Shown here in pieces: positions 19,426-29,042 of a DNA stretch of 64,000 nucleotides (position 1 is the stretch's first letter; every line of letters starts with the position of its first letter). The position numbers and the translations under genes were made by a program. The DNA comes from Andalucia godoyi. Its lineage: Eukaryota > Discoba > Jakobea > Jakobida > Andaluciidae. The stretch covers positions 85,384 through 149,383 of the forward strand of contig VRVR01000042.1 in assembly GCA_009859145.1 (NCBI GenBank). The letters are read 5' to 3'. The notes beneath the pieces are model-generated. The model was not told the origin of the DNA, did no database searches, and saw only the letters and a program-made list of their open reading frames with translations.

Positions 19426-20403
19426 ATGACGTCCAAGACAGCCTTGCAGTTCGCCCCTCCAGCAACCATAGCGGTCGATAAACAAGAACCACAGACACCG
19501 CAGAGCGAATCCTCTGGCGGCGGTCCTCGCTCCCCGACGCTGAGACTTGTTCAGCTGCAAGAAGAGGAGACGACTTTGGTGAACCGTATCGACGAATCCG
19601 AACAAGCAGGAAAGTTTATTGATGCTCAGAGCGCGATTACACGTCTTAAAGAAGTTCGTATTGGAATTGTGAAGCTTCAACAGGAGATTTTGTCGTTGGA
19701 GTATGACAAAAAGATGGGTGAGCTGCGATCCAAGCAGCAAGAGGAAGTTGCTGCCTTCCTTGCGGCTTGGGACAGAAAAATGCGAGATTTTGATTGCCAA
19801 AGTGAGCGCATTCTTGAAGCAGCGAAGGAACGCCTACGAGCAGAGTATGAAGAAATAGAGAAGCAACACGTTCACCGATCAGAGTCGGAAGCCCAAACAC
19901 CGCGTTATTCGGGCAAAATTCTTTCCATGAAGAAGTCTCTTGAGCTGCTTGTGAGAAATCGGGACTATCTCGGAGCAGAGAACATGAGAAGATGCATTCT
20001 GGAAGCCGAGAAGCAGGAATTGGCGCGCAATTCGGCGTCGAACAAGGATGCCTTGCAGCGAAAAATGTCGGCAATTGTGCTCAAGCAGAAGACGGAGATG
20101 AAAGCTCTTGCGCAAAGAATCAAGATTGGAAAAGATGATCTCCTCAAGCAGAGGAGAGATGAATTGGACCGATTGCTCAAATCTCACCAGATTGTGCTTC
20201 AGGAAATCGAATCTGCAAAGAAGGTTGGCGAGGCCAAGACTGCGATTGTTCTGGATCGACAGGGACATGCCGTGGCGACCACACCACGCAGACTTGCTTT
20301 TGATGGATCCTTGTTTAGCAAAGCACCTGCGTCTCCCCGACCAGTTTCTCTCGACGTTTCTCAACGAACCGCTGCCCGCCCGCAATCCGCCAAGACTCGT
20401 TGA
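19426..20403 (+). CDS. Coiled-coil protein, unknown function
   Basis: 325 residues from ATG 19426 (stop codon TGA). After a 45-residue Pro/Ser-rich head comes an almost continuous charged coiled coil, residues 45-265 (LVQLQEEETTLVNRIDESEQ, IGIVKLQQEILSLEYDKKM, DDLLKQRRDELDRLLKSHQ). The segment LLVRNRDYLGAENMRRCILEAEKQE has the D-Y/F-x-x-A signature also found in several flagellar or basal-body coiled-coil proteins. The Ser/Arg/Pro-rich tail ends ARPQSAKTR. A cytoskeletal role is plausible but not shown. Confidence 0.75.
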   Translation: MTSKTALQFAPPATIAVDKQEPQTPQSESSGGGPRSPTLRLVQLQEEETTLVNRIDESEQAGKFIDAQSAITRLKEVRIGIVKLQQEILSLEYDKKMGELRSKQQEEVAAFLAAWDRKMRDFDCQSERILEAAKERLRAEYEEIEKQHVHRSESEAQTPRYSGKILSMKKSLELLVRNRDYLGAENMRRCILEAEKQELARNSASNKDALQRKMSAIVLKQKTEMKALAQRIKIGKDDLLKQRRDELDRLLKSHQIVLQEIESAKKVGEAKTAIVLDRQGHAVATTPRRLAFDGSLFSKAPASPRPVSLDVSQRTAARPQSAKTR

Positions 20404-20792
20404 GGAAATGTCATTTTGGCTAGCGACTGATTATAGTTTCAGTCTATGTATTCTTGACTTTTCTCGTATCAGGGGCTTTCTTCGAGTCTCAGAAATGTAA
20501 AGTAGTGTTATTGCGGTCTTATTGTCACTTTTGCAACGGATCGTGCCTTTTTTTTGTTGAAAAAGTCCGTAATCCACCGAGGGGTGACGGCGTCTCACTT
20601 CTTCAAGTCTCGACAGAAGTGTTTTCTTCTTCCGTCTTTTCTTTGCACGCCTCCTGTCCCGACTTCATTTGTCCGTTCTCTCCAACATCCAACATTCAGC
20701 ACTGACCTCCCAAGGATTTCAGTATCTCATAATATACTGATCCTGCGTGTTATTCTGCTGATCCGAGTTTCGACGAATCAATGTTTTGAGAA
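20404..20792. other. Intergenic region
   Basis: 389 bp between same-strand genes, T/C-rich (TCTTCTTCCG...TTTTCTTTGC) toward its middle. Nothing else is seen. Confidence 0.5.
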
Positions 20793-21998
20793 ATGATCTA
20801 CACGGAAACGCCGGAAACTGAAGCTTCGGGATCGTTTCATGGTGACGACAGCTTGTCTTTGCTGCCTTCTTCATCGGATCTGCTGTCCGATCAGGACGCA
20901 AGTCTGCCTCACGACCTACCGCTCCCTTCGGATGCCAGTTTTTATGAGACCGAGCAGAAAACCAAGATCTCTTCGTACTCCTATGTCTTGCTCTGTGTGT
21001 CACTGCTTGCGGTCTCGTCTGCGGGGGTGGTGTTCCTCTTGATCCGCGACGTGTCGCCTTTCTTGCGGGCGGCGTGGCGTATGCAAGTGACGTCGTTTGC
21101 TCTGCTTCCGCTGACGATGTACAATGCGGCTACGTTCTTTTGCTCAAAATCATCTTCTGGACCCGAATTGCGATACAGAGAGTATCGACTTGATGACCAC
21201 GAGGACATTTTCGATGACCGATCATCGCCTGTCGCAAAAGCCACCGCAGTTACATTTTTGTCAAAGTTGTCTCTGGTTTTCTTGACTGTGCTGAGTGGCG
21301 TTGCACTGGGTCTTCATTTTGGGACCTGGATCTGGTCACTTGACCACACATCCTTGTCTGCATCCCTCCTGTTTGTGACCGCACATCCCATTATTTTATC
21401 GCTGTACAAAATGGCAAAGCAGCATTACTGGGATTCAAAGGAGTTTGCTGGATGCTGTATTGCGATGATTGGGCTTGTCATTACTTGTCTGGACGGCCTG
21501 CTTGAGGATGACTCCGAAATCACCTTCTCCGGGAACCTTGTGGCGTTTGCTGGTGCTGTACTCATGGCCGTCTACCTCACAATTGGCTCGGCGGTTCGGC
21601 CGCAAATTCCAAAACTTTCGTTCTACGTGTTTCCCATCAACTTCATCGCAATGACAGTGCTGTGGATTGCTTCCTGCGCTGCCGAAGTGCCCTGCGTGGC
21701 CTGCCTGGGGGAGTGGACAAGTCCAACCAACCGCATGCTTGCAGTGCTTTATCTGGGACTTGTGCCCGGCATTCTCGGGCACACGATCATCAACTTTTTA
21801 TTGAAACGAGTCCCCCCTTTGATGATTTCTGTCACTCTCTTGTTTGAACCACTGATTGGCTCTGTGATGGGCTGGGTTGCAGGAGTCTCGCCGGTCCCGG
21901 GGCCTTTTACGTTGATAGGAGGGCCGATTGTGCTGGCGGGGTTCGTTGTCGTTAACGTTCGTATGTCGAAGCATGATGCCCCGTCAGCTGGTACTTGA
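20793..21998 (+). CDS. DMT-superfamily (EamA-type) membrane transporter
   Basis: 401 residues. A 60-residue acidic/Ser-rich cytosolic head is followed by about ten hydrophobic helices in two EamA-like halves with a hydrophilic loop (ELRYREYRLDDHEDIFDD) after helix 2. Typical EamA phrases are present: LRAAWRM at the end of helix 2, FVTAHPIILSLY, GCCIAMIGLVITCLDG, GNLVAFAGAVLMAVYLTIG, LGLVPGILGHTIINFLLKRVPPLMISVTLLFEPLIGSVMGWV and the closing GGPIVLAGFVVVNV. The last three match the C-terminal half of solute-exporting DMT proteins well. The substrate cannot be read from sequence. The start is the first ATG in frame. Confidence 0.88.
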   Translation: MIYTETPETEASGSFHGDDSLSLLPSSSDLLSDQDASLPHDLPLPSDASFYETEQKTKISSYSYVLLCVSLLAVSSAGVVFLLIRDVSPFLRAAWRMQVTSFALLPLTMYNAATFFCSKSSSGPELRYREYRLDDHEDIFDDRSSPVAKATAVTFLSKLSLVFLTVLSGVALGLHFGTWIWSLDHTSLSASLLFVTAHPIILSLYKMAKQHYWDSKEFAGCCIAMIGLVITCLDGLLEDDSEITFSGNLVAFAGAVLMAVYLTIGSAVRPQIPKLSFYVFPINFIAMTVLWIASCAAEVPCVACLGEWTSPTNRMLAVLYLGLVPGILGHTIINFLLKRVPPLMISVTLLFEPLIGSVMGWVAGVSPVPGPFTLIGGPIVLAGFVVVNVRMSKHDAPSAGT

Positions 21999-22060
21999 CT
22001 TAATTAGAGGATCGCTTGTTAGAGCGTCTTTTTCCCTCATCATTTTTTTCCCTGGTGAGC

Positions 22061-22069
22061 CTAGGGTTA
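22061..22069 (+). promoter_or_regulatory. Telo-box (CTAGGGTTA) upstream of RPLP2
   Basis: CTAGGGTTA, followed by ACAGGGTTTT, about 160 bp before the RPLP2 ATG. It is identical in reverse complement to the nonamer before RPS15. Confidence 0.55.
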
Positions 22070-22229
22070 ACAGGGTTTTGGCGCACGCATTCCTTGAAGG
22101 GCATTAATTTCCTGCGTTTTGCCTTTTCTTCATGCCTTGTCTCTTTTATCTCGTTCGATTCCTCTTGTTCGGATAGATTTCGAGTGTTCCTGCCCGCCGT
22201 GCTTAGATCAGTCACTCGTCTCCCTTATC

Positions 22230-22565
22230 ATGAAGACCCTCTCTGCGTATCTCCTTTGCATGCTCGGTGGCCAGAAGCAGCCTACTGCTGAGTCCGTCAA
22301 GAAGGTTCTTGCCTCAGTCGGAATCTCCGCTGATGAGGACCGCATTAACACTTTGATCTCCGAGCTTAAGGGTAAAGACATCGAGGCCGTTATTGCCCAG
22401 GGTAAGACCAAGATGGCATCTGTTGCCGTTGCCGCCGCCCCTGCCGCTGCTGCCGCTCCAGCCGCCGCTGCCGCCCCCGCCAAGAAGGACGACAAGGCCG
22501 CCAAGAAGGTTGAGAAGAAGGAGGAAGAAGAAGATGGTGATATGGGATTCGGTCTCTTTGACTAA
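22230..22565 (+). CDS. RPLP2: 60S acidic ribosomal protein P2
   Basis: 111 residues. The N-terminal dimerisation domain ([52 protein letters not shown]) matches P2, and VASVGIxAD/ELxGKxIE separates P2 from P1. An Ala/Pro hinge ([13 protein letters not shown]) and acidic [16 protein letters not shown] tail follow; the MGFGLFD end recruits GTPase translation factors. P2 pairs with P1 on the stalk protein P0. The length is typical. Strong codon bias agrees with high expression. The start at 22230 is fixed by the family N-terminus. Confidence 0.96.
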   Translation: MKTLSAYLLCMLGGQKQPTAESVKKVLASVGISADEDRINTLISELKGKDIEAVIAQGKTKMASVAVAAAPAAAAAPAAAAAPAKKDDKAAKKVEKKEEEEDGDMGFGLFD

Positions 22566-22857
22566 ATTCTAGATGAAGTCATTCCTGTCATGCGTCGGAT
22601 GGACTGCATTCGCATTCTGACGGCGGTGTTTCGTTTGTAAACGTCTAGATTGTTCCAGGTGTTTTTTAATTTTTTATTATTACCAGGGTGCTTCTCGCCT
22701 CCCCTCCTCTCGTGTTCTCGCTGTCGCTGCGTGTCGGTCTTTCGATCGCGCTCCATTTTCTACACAAGTGCACCAAACGGGGCAGCCACCAGCACTTCTC
22801 TTGACACACAAAGAACGAGGCCTTTCTCCATTTCATTAACAGACTTTTAAAAAACAA

Positions 22858-24756
22858 TTATTGCTGATCCTTAATCGAGGATGATCCTTGTGCCCAGGCA
22901 TTTTGAACCGGACGAGATGCCGGTCTTCCGGGAACGTACATGTTCCATTTGCCTGTTTTCGACTTTCCATTGTCCTTTTGTTGGAAGGAATTCCTGTCGT
23001 GTGGAGACGAATTCGTACTCGAAGACGGCGCAACCGCAAGAGAAGGGAAGTCGGAAGCAGAATGAAACACCGGATACGAACCTTGGGGATCCGCAGCGGA
23101 AGAAGACGGTGCAGTGCTCTTACCAACCACCTGTGACACCCATGGAGACGGCGACTTGCCAGCTTCCGAATTCGAATTCTTCCCGGCTAAGGTAGGCCAC
23201 GCATCTATGTTGGAAGACGTCGCTCCTGAGCGAACGGTATTCCCCCAAGGCCCAGAAGTTGACTGTTGCGCGACAGAGCTGCCAGTCGATGAATTGGTTG
23301 CAACGACTGAAGGAGCCAAAGGAGGATGGTCCGCAAGACGAAGAACAGCGATCCCTTCTCGAGCCCGCTGTTCGCGTTCTCTGCCCTTCAATTCCTTCTC
23401 ACGTTCCTCCTCGATAACAAACTTCAGGTCGCCTCGTTGCTGCTCATTGGGACAGCTGTCAGCAAGGTCTCTCAGGATTTCAAAAGAAATTCTTCCATCA
23501 AACGACTCCTGCACAGCCTTGAGGAAGGTGAGAGCATTACGAACACCCCGTCGGTAGTCGGCCGCAAAAGCTTGAAATCGCTTAAATTTTGCTTCATCGT
23601 TGTCAAGAGCGCTGCGAATCTTCTGCGACAATGAAGAGCTACCGTCTGCATCTGACGTTGCACTGTGGGGTCCTGCACTGTTAGAAGAAGCTGTGGCGGT
23701 TGAACGTTTCTTGTGAGATTTGGAAGACGGGGCAACAGCATCTCGCGACTGGGACTCAAAGTTTCGCGCAGACGCATCCTGAGGAGTAAATCGATCTCCC
23801 GCTACAGGTGGCTGCCGAGACATCATGGATCGATGAATGTCTTCGCGGGACCGCATGGGCATGTTCAGATTCGCTACCGACGTCAGATCTACAACATCGT
23901 GGCTATTTCGATTTGTTCTCCTCTCACGCCGTCTTTGAGAGTCATCGGCCGAGTCGGAAGACGATACGATAAATCCCAAATCCAACTTGTTTCCAACACG
24001 TCCTTCATCATGGACAACAGCCATGTGCGTACGCAAATCAGCTTCCGACGCAAACACACTGAACTTGTCATCCTGACAGCTCTTGACTGGGCATGGAAAG
24101 TGATCCTCATTAAAGTGCTTTTCAAGCTCCGGAAAGCCTCTAAAGTACAAGAAGTGTACATTCTGTCGTTGGCATAGGAAACACTGCTCATGCTTTCGGT
24201 TCATGTGCTCAAACAACTCATCCTCACTATAAAAATATTCTCTGCAAAACTTGCACTGGGGATGACCCTTGAAGGACGTTTGCACAGACTCATCTCCACG
24301 ATTTTTGTGATGATTCAATTCCCGGTCATTGAACAAAGGAAGTTCGCAAATGAATTTCTTTGACGAGCGAGCACACAATTCGCAGTACTGTTTGTGGTGC
24401 ACAGCCTTAACATGATGCTTGAGACCCTGCACACCCTCTTGCTTCTCGTGGCACTCTGGACAAGCAGTAGACTTGAGTTCCTTCACCAGATCAAAAATCT
24501 CTCTCGAGTTGCAGTAAACATTAAAGCTGCGCTCATGAATGAGGGAGGGCAGTTTGTATGATGCAAAGAGTGCAGATTTGTCTGCAGAAAGCACCACAAC
24601 AGGAAGATCTGCCTTGCAAATGCAGCATTTCGTATCTCGAGATAGGATGCGAAGACGAAGTGAACACTTGTAGCAAACTGAATGGTGGTTGCATGGTCCG
24701 ACAGACACGATGCTCATTTCCTCACAGCAAACAGAGCAGTGTGTAAGGTCTTCCAT
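22858..24756 (-). CDS. ZNF598/Hel2-type E3 ubiquitin ligase
   Basis: 632 residues from ATG 24756, whose next residues (EDLTHCSVCCEEM) begin the RING finger. RING residues 7-48 are CSVC...CNHHSVCYKC...CCIC. Next comes a C2H2-rich block of the ZNF598 kind: ACPECHEKQEGVQGLKHHVKAVH, CELCARSSKKFICELPLF, HPQCKFCREYFYSEDELFEHMNRKHEQCFLCQR, FPELEKHFNEDHFPCP and DLRTHMAVVHD. ZNF598 and yeast Hel2 sense collided ribosomes and ubiquitinate 40S proteins, starting ribosome-associated quality control. The rest is low-complexity Ser-rich with a helical section (residues 400-500) and a Trp-containing C-terminus (VQNAWAQGSSS). The stop is at 22858-22860, convergent with RPLP2 at a distance of about 290 bp. 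Confidence 0.9.
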   Translation of the reverse strand: MEDLTHCSVCCEEMSIVSVGPCNHHSVCYKCSLRLRILSRDTKCCICKADLPVVVLSADKSALFASYKLPSLIHERSFNVYCNSREIFDLVKELKSTACPECHEKQEGVQGLKHHVKAVHHKQYCELCARSSKKFICELPLFNDRELNHHKNRGDESVQTSFKGHPQCKFCREYFYSEDELFEHMNRKHEQCFLCQRQNVHFLYFRGFPELEKHFNEDHFPCPVKSCQDDKFSVFASEADLRTHMAVVHDEGRVGNKLDLGFIVSSSDSADDSQRRRERRTNRNSHDVVDLTSVANLNMPMRSREDIHRSMMSRQPPVAGDRFTPQDASARNFESQSRDAVAPSSKSHKKRSTATASSNSAGPHSATSDADGSSSLSQKIRSALDNDEAKFKRFQAFAADYRRGVRNALTFLKAVQESFDGRISFEILRDLADSCPNEQQRGDLKFVIEEEREKELKGREREQRAREGIAVLRLADHPPLAPSVVATNSSTGSSVAQQSTSGPWGNTVRSGATSSNIDAWPTLAGKNSNSEAGKSPSPWVSQVVGKSTAPSSSAADPQGSYPVFHSASDFPSLAVAPSSSTNSSPHDRNSFQQKDNGKSKTGKWNMYVPGRPASRPVQNAWAQGSSSIKDQQ

Positions 24757-25107
24757 TCCTATTCTTCTTTGTAAAATATAACCAGCCTTGGGGATTCGGT
24801 TTCGACACAAGTACTTTGAAGCGGTGTAGCGAAAGGGGGAAAAAAAAGAAAACGGAAGCAGAAGTTGTAAAGCACGCAAAGCTATGAGATTTTCAGACTA
24901 TAGAAAATCTGCAATCCAAAACACGCCTTTCCCCTTTGTTTTTGCTTTCTCATAATGATTCACATTGGCAGCATCAAGGCTCAAGCACCCCGAGTGTTCA
25001 AGTCGCTCGAGCACTGTCAGATGTCAAGTCCGATTCTAGACCATTCGAACCTTCCATTTCGGCTGTCAAAAGAAACTGCGAGCTCGGAGCGTTTGGAGTT
25101 CAAAGAC

Positions 25108-25189
25108 AAGGAGGCAAGGAGGCAAGGAGGCAAGGAGGCAAGGAGGCAAGGAGGCAAGGAGGCAAGGAGGCAAGGAGGCAAGGAGGCAA
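25108..25189 (+). repeat. (AAGGAGGC)n minisatellite, about 10 copies
   Basis: An 8-bp unit repeated about ten times without visible change, in the 547-bp gap before the four-TM gene. Because 8 is not a multiple of 3 the array is open in several frames and creates spurious Lys/Glu/Arg/Gly frames. Confidence 0.95.
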
Positions 25190-25303
25190 AGGGATAAAGG
25201 AAACTCGCTGAGCATCCCAGATTATCCGGTGTACTGTTGTGAAATACGGAAACCGCACTGGCCGAATGAATAGAACAGTGATCGTGAACGGGCGGAGAGT
25301 AGA

Positions 25304-26041
25304 ATGAAGGTGATGATGTTTACATTTATTCGCAGACGTTCTGCGTTGTTCTGGCTGACGGTATTGTGTGTCGTTCAAATTGCACTCGTTGCTGTTGCGT
25401 TGGGGACTTCGCAATGGTTTGTTCGCGCGTCTTTGAAACCAATGAGCTCAAAAGCGAATGTTTACGAGGCGGACGACGGTTCTCGGGCGCAAAATCAAGC
25501 GATCGGTGTTTTTCGAGGACAGTCGAATCTCGGTTCATCAGAGCTCATTTCCACGACATTGGCAATCGACAATATGAAATCCAATTACGATTCTTTGTTT
25601 GAACGCGGTGTCTTGGACAGCGATTCGTTGCTGAATGACTGCGATCGGATCCGCGATGCTTCTGTTTTCGCCATTGTAATGTGTCTTGCGGCAATTGTTT
25701 GCTGGGTTGCGACCCTTGTCTTTATTACCATGTCGCACTTCATCGTGCGTCTGAACCACATCAAGGTGTCTTTGCTTGCCTCTCTGACGCTTTTTACTTC
25801 TCTAGTGATTGTTCTCATTACTCTCATTATTTATAGCGGAATGTTTCCTCGTAGAATATACTCTTTTGTGCAGGTTTCCACGAATATTCCAGTACAGGTC
25901 GATTTTGACGATGTGTTCTTTGCTGGTTATTCGTTTTATCTTGTTTGCGTCGCCTTCTTCTTGTCTGCAATCTCATCCACTATCGCATACGCATGGTATC
26001 GGAACCACATTTGGATCAGTAAGGGATCTCCCCTTCAGTAA
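25304..26041 (+). CDS. Four-TM membrane protein, claudin/PMP22-like topology
   Basis: 245 residues. A basic N-terminus (MKVMMFTFIRRRS) precedes TM1 (about 14-36), ending in GTSQWF, which recalls the W-containing end of TM1 in the PMP22/claudin superfamily. A polar loop of about 80 residues follows, then TM2 (about 118-142), TM3 (about 155-177) and TM4 (about 208-232). There is no clear claudin GLWxxC motif, and the loop lacks its cysteine pair. I therefore call the topology only. Transport or adhesion roles cannot be read from the sequence. Confidence 0.65.
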   Translation: MKVMMFTFIRRRSALFWLTVLCVVQIALVAVALGTSQWFVRASLKPMSSKANVYEADDGSRAQNQAIGVFRGQSNLGSSELISTTLAIDNMKSNYDSLFERGVLDSDSLLNDCDRIRDASVFAIVMCLAAIVCWVATLVFITMSHFIVRLNHIKVSLLASLTLFTSLVIVLITLIIYSGMFPRRIYSFVQVSTNIPVQVDFDDVFFAGYSFYLVCVAFFLSAISSTIAYAWYRNHIWISKGSPLQ

Positions 26042-26106
26042 TATAGAAAAAAATAATAATCGCACTATTATAGTTTAAACGTTCTGCACACTAGTCTCTC
26101 GGTTCA

Positions 26107-28305
26107 TCAGGAAAACATGTCCTTGTACGGCTCTTCAGAAGGTTTCTCGCTATCAGACATTCGTCGAATATCCTGTCCGTCCCTCAACATGGAAGCCCGG
26201 TCCATTTGATCCAGCAACTGCATCCACTCCGGTACACTCGATGATGCCGCAGCAGCGGCGGAAGACGCCGAGGTCGACTCCCGCTCTGCCGTTGCATCCT
26301 GTTTTGGTGCCGATGGGGGTGCCATTCTCGGTTGAGCAGCTTGCGACGGTTGCACTGCAGAGGGGGCTGGCGTTGATGGCGTGGACGCAGCCGGTTGGGT
26401 CGATGCAGCACGCGGAGCCACTGCAGCAGGCGCCGCCGCGGGCAACGGACTAGAGGATGCAGATTCGGCATTCAGCGTGTTGTACTGTCGCAGAAGGTCA
26501 TGGTCGTCGGACATGCAAGGCGGATTTCGTGCACGAGGGAAGTCTGCAACACGCTGCAGCGTAGCGGAAAAGGAGCGGAAACCTGCCATGAACGGCGATG
26601 TCGCAAGCGTGACGCCCATCATGGACTGCAGCATGTTGTCAAACAATGTTTCCAGGAATAAAACAAATCGATCACGACCGACTTCGTCCCGAATTGCGGA
26701 AATCAATCCAAAGAGTTCTGCGTTCAATTCTTCCAAAAATGATGCATCGTCCATCTCTCGAGCTCGATTGACAAACAAGGAATATACGTTGTACAAACCA
26801 CCGGTGAGAAGACCTCGCACGCGGGCTCGATTGAACCAAGAATACGCGTACACAGAAGATCCCGCAGGAGGAAAGAAATCCTCAGCAGCCTCACGAGCCG
26901 CAAGAGCAATTTGTTCATTGGTCATCGAAGCACGATTTCCAAGAATCGTTTCACGCACTTGATTTCGCACACGTGCTAGCGGCTGGAGGTTACCTTGAAC
27001 CACAGAAAACAAATCCGACACGGTCAACGAGCCGTCAGAGATCATGTTCATCAGACCTGGGGGTAAAATGCCGGATCCCTGCAGCCCTTGCAGTACAGCG
27101 TTCATTGGGTTGACAGCGGTCATCCCAGGAACATTCAAAGGAACCCCACCAGCAGCTCCAAAACTCTGCGCAAACCCTTGCATAATTTGCTGCAACGGCA
27201 ACTGTTGCATGATGCCCGTTAAGTTGGGGATCACAGCGGCAAGAGGATTCGATTGCTGCTGTTGCTGCAGATTTTGTTGCCCATGCGGCGCGGGGGGTTG
27301 CCCTTCGGCATGCATCTGCATTGATGGATTCTGAGCACCTCCAAACATCTGATTCATTGCATCCATTAGCGGGCCCTGGACAGCAGAGAGAATCGAACCC
27401 AAGTCAGACGCATTTGCACCATTTGCCACAATTGCAGCTCCTGCTGGTATCTGGAATGCCATCATTGAAGGAGCCTGCTGCGGTTGCTGAGGCTGAGGCT
27501 GAGGATGGGGCTGAGGCGGCTGTTGCACATTGCCGCCGTGCATCGCTTCGAATGGCGAGACCGGATGTTGTGACGTAATGAACGACCCTGGGGGCAGACC
27601 AGAGTTTGCAGGTGCAGGCATTTGCGTTCCTATCCACGGCGAATTCCACACTCTGACCATTCCAGCCATCCGATACGGCAACTGATCCAGCTGGTCTTGG
27701 GTTCCATGAAGATGTAGCTGCACGCCGGTGATGGGTGGTAGCGAAATAGGTGGCAAGTTGATTGGTTGGCTCGCATTCTGCGGAGGTCCTTCGAACCTGA
27801 ATCGAACCTGAGCAGACGGTTGTTGTTGTTGTTGTTGTTGTTGTTGTTGCTGCTGCTGCTGCTGTTGTGTTGGATGAGACTGCTGCTGCTGCTGCTGCTG
27901 CTGCTGCGGCTGAACAGGTCTGACATTCACGTTCACATTCAGTGCTGCAACAGGGCGTGCCGACTGGGCAACATTTCCGAGACTGGAAGATGCTGCAGGC
28001 GCAGGTGCAGGTGTGGGCGCGGGTGCGGACGATGATGGCGCAGAAGAAGACGAAGAGCCCGGCTTCGAGGTATCGGCGCGAACAACAAGATGCACCACCT
28101 TGCCATCCGAAAGGCTGGGATACGACGAAATAGGCTCATCGTCCTGGAGCACCTTTCCCTGGAAAATAAGACGCTGCGACTCGATGGGAACTCCTGATGG
28201 ACCAGCAATCAGACGCTTCAGCTCCGCAACACGCATTGCCGATGCGACCTTCTGGTCGAACGTACGACCATCAATGAGTTTCAGCTTGATGGAAAACTCG
28301 GACAT
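26107..28305 (-). CDS. BAG6/Scythe-like ubiquitin-like domain protein
   Basis: 732 residues from ATG 28305. Residues 3-75 form a ubiquitin-like domain (FSIKLKLIDGRTFDQKV, AELKRLIAGPSGVPIESQRLIFQGKVLQDD, GKVVHLVVR). A long Pro/Gln/Ala-rich middle follows, with a poly-Gln tract (27817-27911). The C-terminal half has a helical domain (MTNEQIALAAREAAEDFFPPAG, RARVRGLLTGGLYNVYSLFVNRA, RDRFVLFLETLFDNMLQSMMG) resembling the BAG6 conserved middle region. It ends with VPEWMQLLDQMDRASM, reminiscent of the BAG6 C-terminus. BAG6 chaperones tail-anchored and mislocalised proteins to the proteasome or GET pathway. Ubiquilin is an alternative, but no UBA domain is seen at the end. Confidence 0.7.
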   Translation of the reverse strand: MSEFSIKLKLIDGRTFDQKVASAMRVAELKRLIAGPSGVPIESQRLIFQGKVLQDDEPISSYPSLSDGKVVHLVVRADTSKPGSSSSSAPSSSAPAPTPAPAPAASSSLGNVAQSARPVAALNVNVNVRPVQPQQQQQQQQQSHPTQQQQQQQQQQQQQQQQPSAQVRFRFEGPPQNASQPINLPPISLPPITGVQLHLHGTQDQLDQLPYRMAGMVRVWNSPWIGTQMPAPANSGLPPGSFITSQHPVSPFEAMHGGNVQQPPQPHPQPQPQQPQQAPSMMAFQIPAGAAIVANGANASDLGSILSAVQGPLMDAMNQMFGGAQNPSMQMHAEGQPPAPHGQQNLQQQQQSNPLAAVIPNLTGIMQQLPLQQIMQGFAQSFGAAGGVPLNVPGMTAVNPMNAVLQGLQGSGILPPGLMNMISDGSLTVSDLFSVVQGNLQPLARVRNQVRETILGNRASMTNEQIALAAREAAEDFFPPAGSSVYAYSWFNRARVRGLLTGGLYNVYSLFVNRAREMDDASFLEELNAELFGLISAIRDEVGRDRFVLFLETLFDNMLQSMMGVTLATSPFMAGFRSFSATLQRVADFPRARNPPCMSDDHDLLRQYNTLNAESASSSPLPAAAPAAVAPRAASTQPAASTPSTPAPSAVQPSQAAQPRMAPPSAPKQDATAERESTSASSAAAAASSSVPEWMQLLDQMDRASMLRDGQDIRRMSDSEKPSEEPYKDMFS
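27817..27911 (+). repeat. CAG/CAA triplet tract coding poly-Gln
   Basis: Interrupted TTG/CTG triplets on the + strand, read as CAA/CAG on the coding strand of the BAG6-like gene. Two Gln blocks are separated by a short spacer. Confidence 0.9.
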
Positions 28306-28789
28306 GTCCAGCTTCAATCGCGCACTATCTCTTCAGAACTCTGAGAACCTGAGACACCAGTTATAAAAAAAGAAGAAGAAGACGAAGGAGAAACAAACAG
28401 AATTAAAATAATAAAAAAAAAAGAAACTGGAAAACAACAACAAAATCCTTGGAAAGTCCAAACAGCAAAAGCATTCTTCATGACCTCATACTGTATACAC
28501 CCTGCACACATGAAGATTGAAAGGATGTGCAACGTGGGGGTTTTCCAAAGGGAAAAGAAGCTCCAGTTGATGCTTGATGCTGCAAACTGGAATTTTCACT
28601 TCAAGTGACACCATTTCGCTTGCTTCCTTGGAGACAAAAAACCAAAAACAAACGCACCTCTGATAAGCATTCAAAAGTGTCCAATATGCTCATCTCGTTG
28701 TCGTTTAATTTATTTTTATTTTTATTGCATTTATTTTTCTACAAACTCATTATCAGTGTCCTTATTGGTACTGTTTTTGTCACCATCCC

Positions 28790-28821
<32 letters not shown>

Positions 28822-29042
28822 GTAATATTAATATTCGCCAGCAAAGCCATTGTGGAACGCTTTCTGCAGTGTTTCCTGTCGACGTCTGTGCTGCACCGTC
28901 ATTCTTTTTTCTTGCTTTCCCCTTTCGATCACTGAACAGAAATTGATACATTCGCCAAACGAGAAGGCAGTCAAATCTGGACCGGAATAGGCACCAGGCA
29001 CCGGAATTACAGAATAGGAAAGGAGAAAGAAAAACAGCAAGA
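28306..29042. other. Divergent intergenic region
   Basis: About 740 bp between divergent genes. Holds AAG/AAA-rich stretches near 28360-28420, a TTG-triplet run at 28794-28820 and T-rich sequence. No gene or RNA was recognised. Confidence 0.5.

Noticed and set aside
25108-25189. Possible CRISPR-like array
   Set aside because: 8-bp units without spacers in a eukaryotic genome; a simple minisatellite.
24955-25211. Small protein with KEARRQGG repeats
   Set aside because: The 8-bp array is open in several frames, and the flanking sequence has no coding texture.
27363-27380. Antisense GGGTTCGATTC resembling a tRNA T-loop
   Set aside because: Lies inside the BAG6-like coding frame with no matching acceptor stem.
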